Shown here: positions 8,027 through 16,670 of the stretch, piece by piece
How positions within the stretch are numbered: the stretch's first letter is position 1
Layout of the letters: each line of letters begins with the position of its first letter
From: Natronococcus pandeyae
GTDB taxonomy: Archaea > Halobacteriota > Halobacteria > Halobacteriales > Natrialbaceae
Reading direction: 5' to 3'
DNA length: 64,000 bases
NCBI RefSeq assembly: GCF_008122205.1
Contig: NZ_PHNJ01000019.1
Location: forward strand, 1 to 64,000
Made by a program: the position numbers and the translations under genes
The notes under the pieces: model-generated
What the model was told of the DNA's origin: nothing
The model's database searches: none
The model's input: only the letters and a program-made list of their open reading frames with translations

Positions 8027-8794
8027 TTACTCCCCGGTAACGACCTTCCGAATTCGGTCGGCCAGTTCGTCGTACCGGTCGCTGGTCGGTCCCTTCTGGA
8101 CGTAGTCGGTAACGCCGGTCGTGATCGCCTGACTGGCGACCGTCTCACTCCCTTTGGCAGTAAAAACGATGAACGGAATGGCGTCGTCCTGCTCGCGGAC
8201 GACTTTCAGGAAGTCGAGACCGCTGATGGCCGGCATCTGATAGTCGCTCACGATGCAGTCGAACGTCTCGTCTTCGAGTGTCGTTACCGCCTCGAGGGCG
8301 CTCGTCGCGGTAGCGACCGTGATCTCGTCGTTCTCCCGCTCGATGTAGCTACCGATCGCTTCGGGGAGCCCCGGTTCGTCGTCGACGAGTAACACCCGGA
8401 TATCTCCGTTCTCGCCGGCCCCATCGGCGGTTTCGAGGGCGCTCTCGAATCGGATCTGGTGGCGAACTGCCAGGTCGAGCCACTCGCCGATCTCGCCGTG
8501 AAGATTCCTCGACTCGACGATCCGTCGCTCCGGGTCGAACGTAACGAGGCCTTTGTCCACGAGTTTCGGAAGATGATTGTGAAACAACGACGCGTTCACG
8601 TCGTCGTGATTACTCCCCGTCGAATCGTCGATCTCGACGATCACGTCGACGAGTTCGTCGACAGTCGCAGCCCTGTGTTGGCGGAGGTGAAACAGCACGG
8701 TCCGCCGGACTGAGGCGGAGAGCACGTCGAACAGGCCGTCGCTCGGAAGATCAACACGACCCTGACCGCTTGAGTCGGTAACACCGTCTTTCAT
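8027..8794 (-). CDS. HTH (DUF7344-like) plus C-terminal receiver-domain regulator
   Basis: About residues 15-105 form a haloarchaeal winged-helix domain (LFDVLSASVRRTVLFHLRQH, FHNHLPKLVDKGLVTFD). About residues 135-255 form a CheY-like receiver with VLLVDDEPGL, the phosphoacceptor Asp in CIVSDYQMP, FTAKG and the closing Lys in YVQKG. The order HTH then receiver is the reverse of ordinary bacterial response regulators. I chose the ATG at 8794 because upstream codons are not family-like. The multi-PAS kinase upstream of it in the window, on the same strand, may phosphorylate it. Confidence 0.85.
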   Translation of the reverse strand: MKDGVTDSSGQGRVDLPSDGLFDVLSASVRRTVLFHLRQHRAATVDELVDVIVEIDDSTGSNHDDVNASLFHNHLPKLVDKGLVTFDPERRIVESRNLHGEIGEWLDLAVRHQIRFESALETADGAGENGDIRVLLVDDEPGLPEAIGSYIERENDEITVATATSALEAVTTLEDETFDCIVSDYQMPAISGLDFLKVVREQDDAIPFIVFTAKGSETVASQAITTGVTDYVQKGPTSDRYDELADRIRKVVTGE

Positions 8795-8958
8795 ACATGG
8801 TAGGGAAACCCACACAAACATAAGGATTATTTACGTTTAACATACCTTACAAAATTCGCTGATAGTCCGGTTTTACGGACGCTATCCCGAACGCTGGCCG
8901 CCCGGCACTCGGCGAAGTTCCCTCGGTGGTCGGTTGTACCGTTCGCGAGCCCCTCGAG

Positions 8959-10318
8959 TTACGTCGAGAGATCCTGAAAGGCCGCTTCAACGACCTTCCC
9001 CAAGGTCGGGTGGGCGTGGATCGTGTCGGCTACGTCGTCGGCGGTCGCATCCGTCCGCATCGCGACGACGGCCTCGTGTACCAGCATCGATGCCTCGTAT
9101 CCGATGACGTGACAGCCCAGAATTTCGCCGTCGGGCGCCGCGAGAACCTTCACGAAGCCGCCCTCGAGTTTCTTCGCCCGGCCCATCGCCGAGTCGGCGT
9201 AGTTCGCCCGGCCGACGACGAACTCGCGGCCCTCATCTTCGAGTTCCGCTTCGGTGGCGCCGACGCCTGCAATTTGGGGGTCGGTAAAGATCGTGTGCGG
9301 CATCGCGGTGAGATCGAGCGCTCGACGCTGGTCGCCGACGACGTTGTCGATCGTGTGGCGCGTCTCGTAATCTCCGGAGTGTTTGAACAGGGCGTTCCCG
9401 GCGACGTCACCCTGTGCCCAGACGTTTTCGGCGCTCGTCTCGAGGTAATCGTTCGTCTCGACGAACCCGCGGTCGTCGACCTCGATCCCGGCGGCCTCGA
9501 GGTTCAGCGCGCCGGTATTCGGCCGTCAGCCAAGCGCGACGAGGACTTCCTCACCGTCGACGGCGATCGACTCGCCGGCTTCGGTCTCGGCGTGAACGCG
9601 GTGACCGTCACCGACTGCCTCGACGGCCGTTACGCGATGGCCAGTGTAAACGTCGTGACGATCGCTCGCGACCTCGGTGAACGCCACCGCGATGTCGCCG
9701 TCTTCGCGGGGAACGAGCGAGTCCATCATCTCGATAATGGTGACGTCCGTCCCGATCGATTCGAAGACGTAGCCGAGTTCGACTGCAATGTAGCCACCGC
9801 CGAGGACGACGAGACTCTCCGGCGGTTCAGTCAGGTACAGCGCCCCCTTACTCGTCAGATAGTCGATCTCTTCGAGGCCGTCGATCGGCGGGACGACGGG
9901 CCGGCTGCCGGTCGCAACGACGATCTTCCCGGCAGTCACTTCTCGGCCGTCGAGTTCGACCGTTCGGTCGTCGACGAACGCAGTTTGTTCTTCGAAGAGC
10001 GTGAGGTGTTCGTTCTCGCGGTAGCGCTGCTTCATGTCCTCGGCGATACCGCCGAGCAAACCGTCCATCTCGTCGACGACGGTTTCCCAGTCGATACCCT
10101 CGACGGTGGCGTCGACGTGGAACCGTGCAGCGTCTCGAACGTGATTCACCGCGTTTGCAGCCTGGATAAGCATCTTCGAGGGGTTGCACCCCCGGTTGAG
10201 ACAGGTTCCGCCAAGTGGACCGGGTTCGACGAGCGCCGTCTCGAGTTCGTGGTCCGCTGCCGCCCCAGCGACGTTGTTAGCCGTTCCGCCCCATAACGAG
10301 TACGTCAAAGTCCGTCAT
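8959..10318 (-). pseudogene. Dihydrolipoamide dehydrogenase/mercuric-reductase-like flavoprotein, two lesions
   Basis: The gene starts MTDFDVLVMG at 10318, then jumps frame inside a G run at 10289-10292; two missing bases would restore the family GGGT loop. It continues with GGTCLNRGCNPSKM (redox CxxxxC), ATGSRPVVPP and VVLGGGYIAVELG. At 9523-9525 the frame meets TGA where relatives have Arg, in the VALG-stop-RPNTGALNLEAAG context. It then reads on in frame through AQGDVAGNALFKHSG, the dimerisation domain and HPTLGKVVEAAFQDLST to a TAA at 8959. Restored length is about 453 residues, normal for the family. Two independent lesions argue for a true pseudogene. Confidence 0.8.
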
Positions 10319-10454
10319 TTCAGCGAGACCGACACTGGGCAGACGCATATAGCGATTGGGGATGTTCGTTCGCAGGGCATAACCGATGGAACATCGATCA
10401 CTGGTCACACACCGGTAGCAGAATTGGAGCGGACCGTCTTCGAGATCACTCGTG

Positions 10455-10494
10455 GGATTCGGATCCCGTTGGTCGGATTCGGATCCTGTTGCCG
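10455..10494. repeat. Two-copy 20-bp tandem repeat in an intergenic region
   Basis: A 20-bp unit beginning GGATTCGGATCC is present twice back to back (10455-10474 and 10475-10494) with few differences. It lies in the 292-bp gap between the flavoprotein pseudogene and the DUF547 gene. Apart from a TATA-like box near 10348 for the pseudogene, nothing else is recognisable in that gap. Confidence 0.5.
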
Positions 10495-10610
10495 CTTCCG
10501 CGAACGGTCTCTGCACCGGCTGCGTTCGATGATGTGTGTTCGGAGTGAAGCGAGAAACGAACGGTGAAAGTGGTGAGAGGCCGGTCTTCGAACAGTTCCG
10601 GAGTCGATAG

Positions 10611-11426
10611 CTAGTAGTATTTTCCGAACTGTCTGGCTTCTTTCGTCCAGTCGTATTTCGAAAACCGAAGCGAGGGTGACGATTCCGGCGGGATCTGCTC
10701 GAACTCCCGCAAGAACTCACGGATTCCGGATCGTCCGCCGAAATCACCGATGAACCACAGAGACAGCCGTGGAACCCGTACCCGATCGTGTTCGGCGTCG
10801 TACTCGACTGTCTCTTCGAGATACGATCGCGTCGCGTAGTCGAGCGTCTCGTCGACGGTATCAGGGTCGTACGCAAGAACGGCCGGACAGCTCGCGGCTC
10901 CGCAGTTGAGCGCGAAGTGGATCCGTGGATCCAACTCGAGTTCGGCGGAGGCGCCGAGCCCGGTTCGTTCGATCCGTGGGAGGTAGCCGAGCCCGTACTT
11001 CGACCGGCCGCCACGAAGGATTCCGTGTTCGATATCGTCGAGGCTGAGTTCGACGGTGGCGACTGTCACCGCACGGGCACGGAAGAACCGTACGCGTGAC
11101 TCGAAGAGGGCCGGACGACGTTCTAGCAGGAGTTGGGCGGCTGCGTTGTAGACGTTGAGCCAGAAAGCAAGACCTGCTCGCGGATCGGTTCGAACCCGAT
11201 TGAGGTCGGCATCGGTAGCCTCGGCAATGGCGTCCAAGAACGGGTCAGGTGACTCCTCGTATCTGACGCTCTCGAGGAGGCAACGCGCTGCTGAGGTCGG
11301 CGAGAGTTCCGCAGGCGGTGACTCGTCGGACTGGTTTTTGGTGGACTCCGGTGGGGACGGAGCTCCACCAGAGGTGCCGTGACAGCGCCTCTCGGCGGTT
11401 CGATCCTTCGTCGGCGAATCAGCCAT
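10611..11426 (-). CDS. DUF547 domain protein
   Basis: A 271-residue protein with the DUF547 hallmarks AFWLNVYNAAAQ (near residues 87-98) and HFALNCGAASCPAV (near 170), which carry the conserved Asn and Cys residues, and a C-terminal aromatic tail YDWTKE. The first 45 residues are low-complexity. DUF547 is structurally related to transglutaminase-like cysteine-peptidase folds, but its reaction is not established. It is probably the last gene of an operon running from the DUF3179 gene through a membrane protein and a UbiA-type prenyltransferase, with an 89-bp gap before it. Confidence 0.8.
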   Translation of the reverse strand: MADSPTKDRTAERRCHGTSGGAPSPPESTKNQSDESPPAELSPTSAARCLLESVRYEESPDPFLDAIAEATDADLNRVRTDPRAGLAFWLNVYNAAAQLLLERRPALFESRVRFFRARAVTVATVELSLDDIEHGILRGGRSKYGLGYLPRIERTGLGASAELELDPRIHFALNCGAASCPAVLAYDPDTVDETLDYATRSYLEETVEYDAEHDRVRVPRLSLWFIGDFGGRSGIREFLREFEQIPPESSPSLRFSKYDWTKEARQFGKYY

Positions 11427-11515
11427 ACCCCATCACCGTTATCGCAGTACAAAGTCGTTGTGCGGTTCGGCGTGAGACGTGCGGAACCGAGGTGTACACG
11501 ACGGTCGAGACAGTA

Positions 11516-12493
11516 TCAACTGATTCCGACCCACCACCAGGCAACCGTTCCCGTCACCGCGAGAACGACCATCGCGAGAACCGCCGGGAACGGCGAATGC
11601 TGCCGCGCTAGAACGATTCTTCCCCAGAGAAGAAACGGAATCGGAGCGAGATGTGCGACTGCGACGGCGTTCGGAAACACACCGGTTATCCACAGGAGAC
11701 CGGTTGCCAGTATAGCGGTGACCGAGAGGACCGTAAAACCACGCCTGATCCGCGTCGGAGACCACCGAACGGCGAGTGTCCGTTTGCCGACCGCCGCATC
11801 TGCGACTCGATCCGGCCAGTGCGTCGCGAAGAGGTTACAGCCGATCAGTAACGTGAACGGGACGACCGCGAGTACAGCAGCAGGTCGCGGCGATGCGACG
11901 ACGGTAACGCCGTACAGTGGGAGTAACAGTCCGCCTAGCACCGCGTTCACGACCTCGCCAACGCCGCGCCGTACGAACGCGACCGGCGGCAGCGAGTACG
12001 CCAGCCCGAGAAGTAGTATCGCCACGAGAATCGCAAGGGCTCCGAGCGAGAGTCCGACGATAGCAGTGACACTCACAGCGATGAGCGCCGCGATTACGAT
12101 CGTAACGAGCGTCGCCGATCGCAGGAACGAATCTGGGAGCCCCGTCCGAACGAGCGCACCGCTACCGCCCGAAAACGGCGTCCGATCCGCCAGTGCGTCA
12201 GTATCGCTGTCAGCGTACTCGTTGGCGTAGTGGATAGCTACTGCGACGGGAAGCAGTGCGACCACACCGACGAGAGCCGTCTCGAGAAACGAGACCGAAC
12301 CTGGATCGACGGGAGCCGAATCGCTCGAAATACGCGGCGGTCCTGCAGTTGCCATCCCAATCCCGAATGAATAGACCAGTACGATAAGCGCGAGTTGACT
12401 CGGACGAGCGGCCGTCCAGAGTGTCCAGACTCTCGGCATCCGGTCGGCGATCTTCGAGTCCAGGGTTACCGGGACAGTCTCCGAGTCGATCAC
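11516..12493 (-). CDS. UbiA-family prenyltransferase (MenA-like)
   Basis: About nine hydrophobic helices and the two Asp-rich motifs of membrane aromatic prenyltransferases. The first is NEYADSDTD before ADRTPFSGGSGAL, and the second is ATHWPDRVADAAVGKRTLAV. These bind Mg-prenyl diphosphate. The pattern is closest to MenA-type 1,4-dihydroxy-2-naphthoate prenyltransferases of menaquinone synthesis. Replacement of the usual ND by NE and the absence of other men genes leave the acceptor open. The open frame extends to 12658, but its first 55 residues are Arg-rich and overlap the upstream gene, so I take the GTG at 12493 (the ATG at 12439 is the alternative). Confidence 0.75.
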   Translation of the reverse strand: MIDSETVPVTLDSKIADRMPRVWTLWTAARPSQLALIVLVYSFGIGMATAGPPRISSDSAPVDPGSVSFLETALVGVVALLPVAVAIHYANEYADSDTDALADRTPFSGGSGALVRTGLPDSFLRSATLVTIVIAALIAVSVTAIVGLSLGALAILVAILLLGLAYSLPPVAFVRRGVGEVVNAVLGGLLLPLYGVTVVASPRPAAVLAVVPFTLLIGCNLFATHWPDRVADAAVGKRTLAVRWSPTRIRRGFTVLSVTAILATGLLWITGVFPNAVAVAHLAPIPFLLWGRIVLARQHSPFPAVLAMVVLAVTGTVAWWWVGIS

Positions 12494-12600
12494 GCGACGA
12501 CTACGAGCGGATCGACGGTAGTCCTGTTGATCGCCGCCGACTCTCGAAAGCTCCGCTTCGTCCCGGTCTCTCACGGCGACGCACCAGCACCGTCGATCGT

Positions 12601-13173
12601 TCAGGCGACGTACACGAGGTTCAGGAGCATCAGTACGATTCCCACCGGGAGCAGCCACGCGAACATCGTCAACAGAAAGCCACTCGCCTGTCTCCCGAGC
12701 GCGATTAGAACGACGGGCCCACAGCAGACCGTTCCAGACAGCAACGCCGGCAACGAGGAAACCAGACCCGATCCCGTACCGATTCCACAGGCCGCCGGCT
12801 GCACCACTGCGAGATAGGTCAGTCCGAGGTTGATGCCGACGAGTGCGGCAATCGAGACTCCGATCGCCAGGTTGACCGGCGACACCAGGATCTGTACGAC
12901 GCCGGTGTCGACGAGCGCGACGGCTTCGAACGACGCAGGGCCGGTTCGGTCGAACATCCGAACCAGCGGGTCGTAGACGACGATCAGGTTCGCCGCCACG
13001 TCGGGTCGAACGGCGGGATCACCAACGGCCCAAAGAGACGCTGCGAGGTAGCCGATCGCGACGACGGCTGCAATTGCCAGCGAGTCGTACCGACGAAAGA
13101 CGAGCACCGTCGCAGTCAACGTCTCGTCGAGCCGACGCTTCGGATTCAGTTCGAAACGACCCACTGTGCTCAT
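12601..13173 (-). CDS. Polytopic membrane protein with a conserved Cys pair
   Basis: A 190-residue protein with about four or five membrane helices (near residues 32-50, 85-105, 108-128, 140-162 and 165-188). A striking SGTVCCGPVVLIALG segment places two adjacent Cys at the start of a helix, which may hold a metal, heme or disulfide. I do not recognise a named family. Its ATG overlaps the stop of the DUF3179 gene by 4 bp, so the two are co-translated. The UbiA-type gene follows, suggesting a shared membrane redox or quinone role. That link is inference. Confidence 0.7.
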   Translation of the reverse strand: MSTVGRFELNPKRRLDETLTATVLVFRRYDSLAIAAVVAIGYLAASLWAVGDPAVRPDVAANLIVVYDPLVRMFDRTGPASFEAVALVDTGVVQILVSPVNLAIGVSIAALVGINLGLTYLAVVQPAACGIGTGSGLVSSLPALLSGTVCCGPVVLIALGRQASGFLLTMFAWLLPVGIVLMLLNLVYVA

Positions 13174-13889
13174 TCGTAGACCTCAGTCGACGGGTAGTAC
13201 CCGTACCAGGCGAACCACATCGCGTCGAAGCCGATTTCACGTTCGAGCGGAAGCCCGTCTGGATCGTGCTCGTCGTCGTCGACTGTGAAAGTCCCATCCT
13301 CGTACTCGACCGACTCGCCGCCAGGATTGCGATACACGTAGCCCGTGTCGAGCGTTTCGTCGTAGACGGTAACGTACGGAACGTCACTCATCGTCCCTTC
13401 GACGACCGTGCGCTCGCGTAGCGTCTCTTTCGGAACGGCCATCGCGCCGTCCGCAGTCCGGGCTCCGATGACGACATCCTTCTTGCCGAACTGGTCGTCG
13501 GTCGTCAGCGGGCTGAACAGCGTGTTCTCGTCGTCGTAGTACCCGCTCGAGGGGTTGTATTGACCGTAGGGATCGTCTCCGTAATTGCGAACGTGGCCGG
13601 TGTCCTCCGTGAGAACGACCGTCTCTGGATGGAGATCACGCCATCGCTCCCACGTCGTCCAGATTACCTGAGACTCCTTGAGGTACTCCGCTTCGTGTGA
13701 ACCGCGGATCCCCCACGCGAGCAACTGGGGCCACCACGTCTCTGTCCCGCGGTCGAACATGACGAGATCGCTGTTGATCAGTCGGCCGAAGACGCCGAAT
13801 TCGCTCTCGCCGCGGTAGAACCCCTGTGCCGTTCCGGTCAGCGGACAGTACGTTACCGCAACCGACCCCCCGCCGACAACGTCGTTCAC
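13170..13889 (-). CDS. DUF3179 protein, apparently missing its N-terminus
   Basis: The frame carries the DUF3179 core VTYCPLTGTAQGF, LLAWG, ETVVLTEDTGH and a C-terminal FAWYGYYPSTEVYE. Conserved family sequence continues in frame upstream of the first possible GTG (13889): ESKAYPQYDLAWHEIVND. No start codon precedes it, and an in-frame TAG occurs at 14004-14006. Relatives are about 350-400 residues with a lipoprotein or Tat signal, so about 100 residues including the export signal appear lost. It may be a 5'-truncated pseudogene or start weakly at GTG 13889. It overlaps the next gene by 4 bp. Confidence 0.7.
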   Translation of the reverse strand: MNDVVGGGSVAVTYCPLTGTAQGFYRGESEFGVFGRLINSDLVMFDRGTETWWPQLLAWGIRGSHEAEYLKESQVIWTTWERWRDLHPETVVLTEDTGHVRNYGDDPYGQYNPSSGYYDDENTLFSPLTTDDQFGKKDVVIGARTADGAMAVPKETLRERTVVEGTMSDVPYVTVYDETLDTGYVYRNPGGESVEYEDGTFTVDDDEHDPDGLPLEREIGFDAMWFAWYGYYPSTEVYE

Positions 13890-14030
13890 GATCTCGTGCC
13901 AGGCGAGATCGTACTGAGGATAGGCTTTCGACTCGCCGTTTAGTTCGGTTGAACGACGTTCTTCCGAAATGGTGAGGTTCGAAACGCTACAGTCGGAAGT
14001 CGGCTAGTGGAGCGAAGACCACTTGCGTGC

Positions 14031-14281
14031 TCAGCCGACGGTCACTCTGCGTCTCGGAGTCTGTAGAGAAGGGGCGAACTCGCGGCGCATCTCGAGACGC
14101 ACGACCGGTCCACCACGCACGAACTCGACTGCGTCGAATCGTCCAGTCTCGAAGCGTCGGCGGAGATTCGACTCGACGAACTCGAGTCGGTGACGAGGCG
14201 GAACGGCGGGCCGTCGCATCGCTTCTCGGCCGCCTCGCGGAATCTGCAGTCCGCACAGGTCGGCTGGGACGACGAAGTCAT
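14031..14281 (-). pseudogene. Possible frameshifted small Cys-motif protein
   Basis: From ATG 14281 a frame reads CADCRFREAAEKRCDGPPFR, with three cysteines in a metal-site-like pattern. From about 14193 a second frame reads LEFVESNLRRRFETGRFDAV to a stop at 14031. Joining them needs one added base and gives a plausible protein of about 83 residues. Both parts have haloarchaeal codon bias, but I do not recognise the family. The frameshift is inferred only from composition and continuity. Confidence 0.3.
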
Positions 14282-14344
14282 CGCTCGGGTGCGGGAGGAT
14301 TCGAACGTCGAAACCGCGCAGACGAGCGTCGGTGAGAGCGTTCG

Positions 14345-15211
14345 TCAGGCGTCCTCGCGCTGGATGAGGATGACGCCCAGGACGACGAGCGTCCCGCCGA
14401 CGATCGTGACGATCGTCACCGGCTCTCCAAGCACGAGCGCACCCAGCGCGACCGTGACGCCGGGTTCGGCGGTGCTGATGATGCTCGCTCGACTCGCGCC
14501 GATCTTCTCGATACCGGCGAAGAAGGTGAGGACGGGCACCACCGTCGCGAAAATCGCGATGGCGAGTGCGACGCCCCACGCGCTCGCGTTGCCGGGCATC
14601 GCGAGCGTATTCGTCCCGGCGCCGAACCCGACGAAGGTCACGGCCGCAGCGGGCAGGACGAACGCCGTCAGCACCTCGGGGTCGACCGTCGTGAGCGCCC
14701 GCTGACTCACGAGAATGTAGAACGAGTACGCGAGCGCCGCACCGAGCACGATCGCGACACCTCGAGGGTCGACGCCCGCTGGATCCGCCCCGGTGATGAG
14801 CGCGACGCCGCCGATCGACAGCGCGAGCGCGAGTAACACGATCTTCGTCACCCGATCCGGGTTCGTGATCGCGACGAGACAGACGACGAACGCCGGGTAG
14901 GTGTAGAGGACGATCGCGACCATCCCGGCTGTCATGAACTCGAGTCCCAGGAAGTAGAGTCCGCTCTGCGTGGCGTAGCCGATCCCGCCGAGCGCGAACG
15001 CGATAGCGAGCAGTCGACCGGTGAGAACCCGAAACCGTCCCTGCAACCAGAGAACCGCCCAGACGACGACGGTCGCGAGGCCGAATCGCAGCGCGAGAAC
15101 CGTCGGGATCGAGAGCCCCTCCTCGGCGGCGAGGACGCCGAAGATGCCGAGCGTGCCGAACCCGATCGCAGAGAGGAGCACGAGCGCGATCCCAACCGTT
15201 TCGTCGTCCAT
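14345..15211 (-). CDS. EamA/DMT-superfamily transporter
   Basis: A 288-residue protein with ten predicted membrane helices in two five-helix EamA repeats. The first includes AIGFGTLGIFGVLAAEEG, with a conserved charged-plus-glycine pattern, and the second includes TAEPGVTVALGALVLGEPVT, a signature of the drug/metabolite transporter superfamily. Members export amino acids or metabolites, or act as permeases. The substrate cannot be read from sequence. It is transcribed alone, away from the E1 operon. Confidence 0.85.
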   Translation of the reverse strand: MDDETVGIALVLLSAIGFGTLGIFGVLAAEEGLSIPTVLALRFGLATVVVWAVLWLQGRFRVLTGRLLAIAFALGGIGYATQSGLYFLGLEFMTAGMVAIVLYTYPAFVVCLVAITNPDRVTKIVLLALALSIGGVALITGADPAGVDPRGVAIVLGAALAYSFYILVSQRALTTVDPEVLTAFVLPAAAVTFVGFGAGTNTLAMPGNASAWGVALAIAIFATVVPVLTFFAGIEKIGASRASIISTAEPGVTVALGALVLGEPVTIVTIVGGTLVVLGVILIQREDA

Positions 15212-15276
15212 ACTGTGTGGCTGTCACAATTCGTGAAAAGTCCTCTGTCTCGAAACGTCGTCCGCAGCGAAGGGGA

Positions 15277-15455
15277 CTACTCGCGATGGCGTTCGACGAC
15301 CTCGTCGACGACCCGGTGTGCGGACGCGACGACGCCCTCCACGTAGCCGTTCCACTGCGTGGCCGTTTTCGTCCCCGCCCAGTGGAGCCGTCCGGCGGGG
15401 TTCCGGAGCGCAGCAGCGTATCGCGAGAGGACGCCCGGTGGCACGACTCCCCCTC
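15277..15455 (-). pseudogene. C-terminal fragment of a flavin amine oxidase
   Basis: Read from about 15455 to the TAG at 15277-15279, the frame gives VVPPGVLSRYAAALRNPAGR, then LHWAGTKTATQWNGYVEG and a helix VVDEVVERHRE. The HWAGT(E)TAT-W-GY segment is the conserved FAD-binding C-terminus of monoamine-oxidase-family flavoproteins. An in-frame stop sits directly upstream and the other 350 or more residues are absent. This is a deletion remnant beside the E1 operon promoter. Confidence 0.65.
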
Positions 15456-15567
15456 AGCACCCGGTGTTCTACCGGCCGGCGGTCCAGACCTACGAGACGA
15501 GTGACAGGATCGGGAGGCCTGCGCTCACATTAGCGGCGGTTCCTACCGATGTCGGCGAGGGCGACGT

Positions 15568-15574
15568 ATTAAGC
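15568..15574 (+). promoter_or_regulatory. TATA-like box for the E1 operon
   Basis: GTATTAA lies about 26 bp before the ATG at 15597, giving a leaderless transcript for the two E1 genes. Confidence 0.5.
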
Positions 15575-15596
15575 CTCTTCGACAAGTACGAGTGGT

Positions 15597-16670
15597 ATGC
15601 CTGAAGAGGAGAGTGCGCAGTTCAGTATCGAATCGGTACAGGTCCTCTCCGAGGACGAGTCGGTCGACGAGGAGCTGGTTCCCTCGTTGAGCGACGAGCA
15701 GTTACTGGAGTTGTACGAGCAGATGAAGCGGTCGCGACGCCTCGACGAGCGCGCCGTCTCGCTGCAGCGTCGCGGCGAACTCGGCACGTACGCGCCCGCG
15801 ATCGGTCAGGAGGCGGCACAGGTCGGGAGCGCGTTCGCCATGGCCGAGGACGACTGGATCGTCCCGTCGTTCCGCGAGCAGCCCGCACTCCTGACCCGCG
15901 GGACGCCGCCCCACAAGATCCTCCAGTACGCGATGGGGATGGAGGAGGGTGCCGAGATTCCGAGCGGTAAGGGGGCGCTGCCACCGGCAATTCCCGTCGG
16001 AAGTCAACCACTACACGCCGTCGGCGTCGGCTGGGGTGAGGCACTGCAGGACCGGTCGAACGTCGCGGTCACCTACTTCGGCGACGGTGCGACCAGCGAA
16101 GGGGACGTCTACGAGGCGCTCAACCTCGCCGGCGTCTACGACGCCCAGACGGTGTTCGTCTGTCAGAACAACCGGTACGCCATCTCGACGCGACTCGAGA
16201 AACAGACCGACGCAGAGACCCTCGCCCAGAAAGCCATCGCAGCGGGTATCGAAGGAATTCAGGTCGACGGTAACGACGTTCTGGCCGTCTACCGCGTCGT
16301 CCAGGACGCCATCGAGAGCGCTCGAAACGGGGATCCCGTCATGGTCGAAGCGCTCACCTACCGGCGCTCGATGCACACGACCTCGGACGACCCCTCCGTC
16401 TACCGCGAGTCCGAAGAGGAAGCGGAGTGGGAGGCCCGCGACCCGATCGTCCGCTTCCAGGTCTACCTCGAGAACCGGGGCATCCTCGACGAGGAGACGA
16501 AGGCGACCATCGAGAATCGCGTCGAGTCCGAAATCGGCGAGGCGATCGATCGGGCGAAGGCGGGGCGCGAGGAGATCGATCAGGCGGATATGTTCGAACA
16601 CGTCTACGACGAGATGCCGCCCGAACTCGAGCGCCAGTTCGAGGCCTTCGGAGGTGAGGCCGATGAGTGA
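15597..16670 (+). CDS. 2-oxoacid dehydrogenase E1, alpha subunit (pyruvate or branched-chain type)
   Basis: This 357-residue thiamine-diphosphate enzyme subunit has the ThDP/Mg motif GDGATSEGD starting at residue 162 and ending at NN 191-192. It also has a PAIGQEAAQVG region and a phosphorylation-loop-like segment RRSMHTTSDDPSVYR. With the beta subunit it decarboxylates a 2-oxoacid and acylates the lipoyl group of E2. The substrate (pyruvate, branched-chain oxoacids or acetoin) cannot be fixed by eye. No E2, lipoate or intact E3 gene follows; the only E3-like gene nearby (8959-10318) is broken. The stop overlaps the beta-subunit start. Confidence 0.88.
   Translation: MPEEESAQFSIESVQVLSEDESVDEELVPSLSDEQLLELYEQMKRSRRLDERAVSLQRRGELGTYAPAIGQEAAQVGSAFAMAEDDWIVPSFREQPALLTRGTPPHKILQYAMGMEEGAEIPSGKGALPPAIPVGSQPLHAVGVGWGEALQDRSNVAVTYFGDGATSEGDVYEALNLAGVYDAQTVFVCQNNRYAISTRLEKQTDAETLAQKAIAAGIEGIQVDGNDVLAVYRVVQDAIESARNGDPVMVEALTYRRSMHTTSDDPSVYRESEEEAEWEARDPIVRFQVYLENRGILDEETKATIENRVESEIGEAIDRAKAGREEIDQADMFEHVYDEMPPELERQFEAFGGEADE

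Noticed and set aside
10455-10494. Tandem 20-bp repeat considered as a CRISPR start
   Set aside because: There are only two adjacent copies with no spacers and no cas genes.
12494-12658. 55-residue N-terminal extension of the UbiA-type gene
   Set aside because: It is Arg-rich, overlaps the upstream coding gene and precedes the first membrane helix without similarity to the family.
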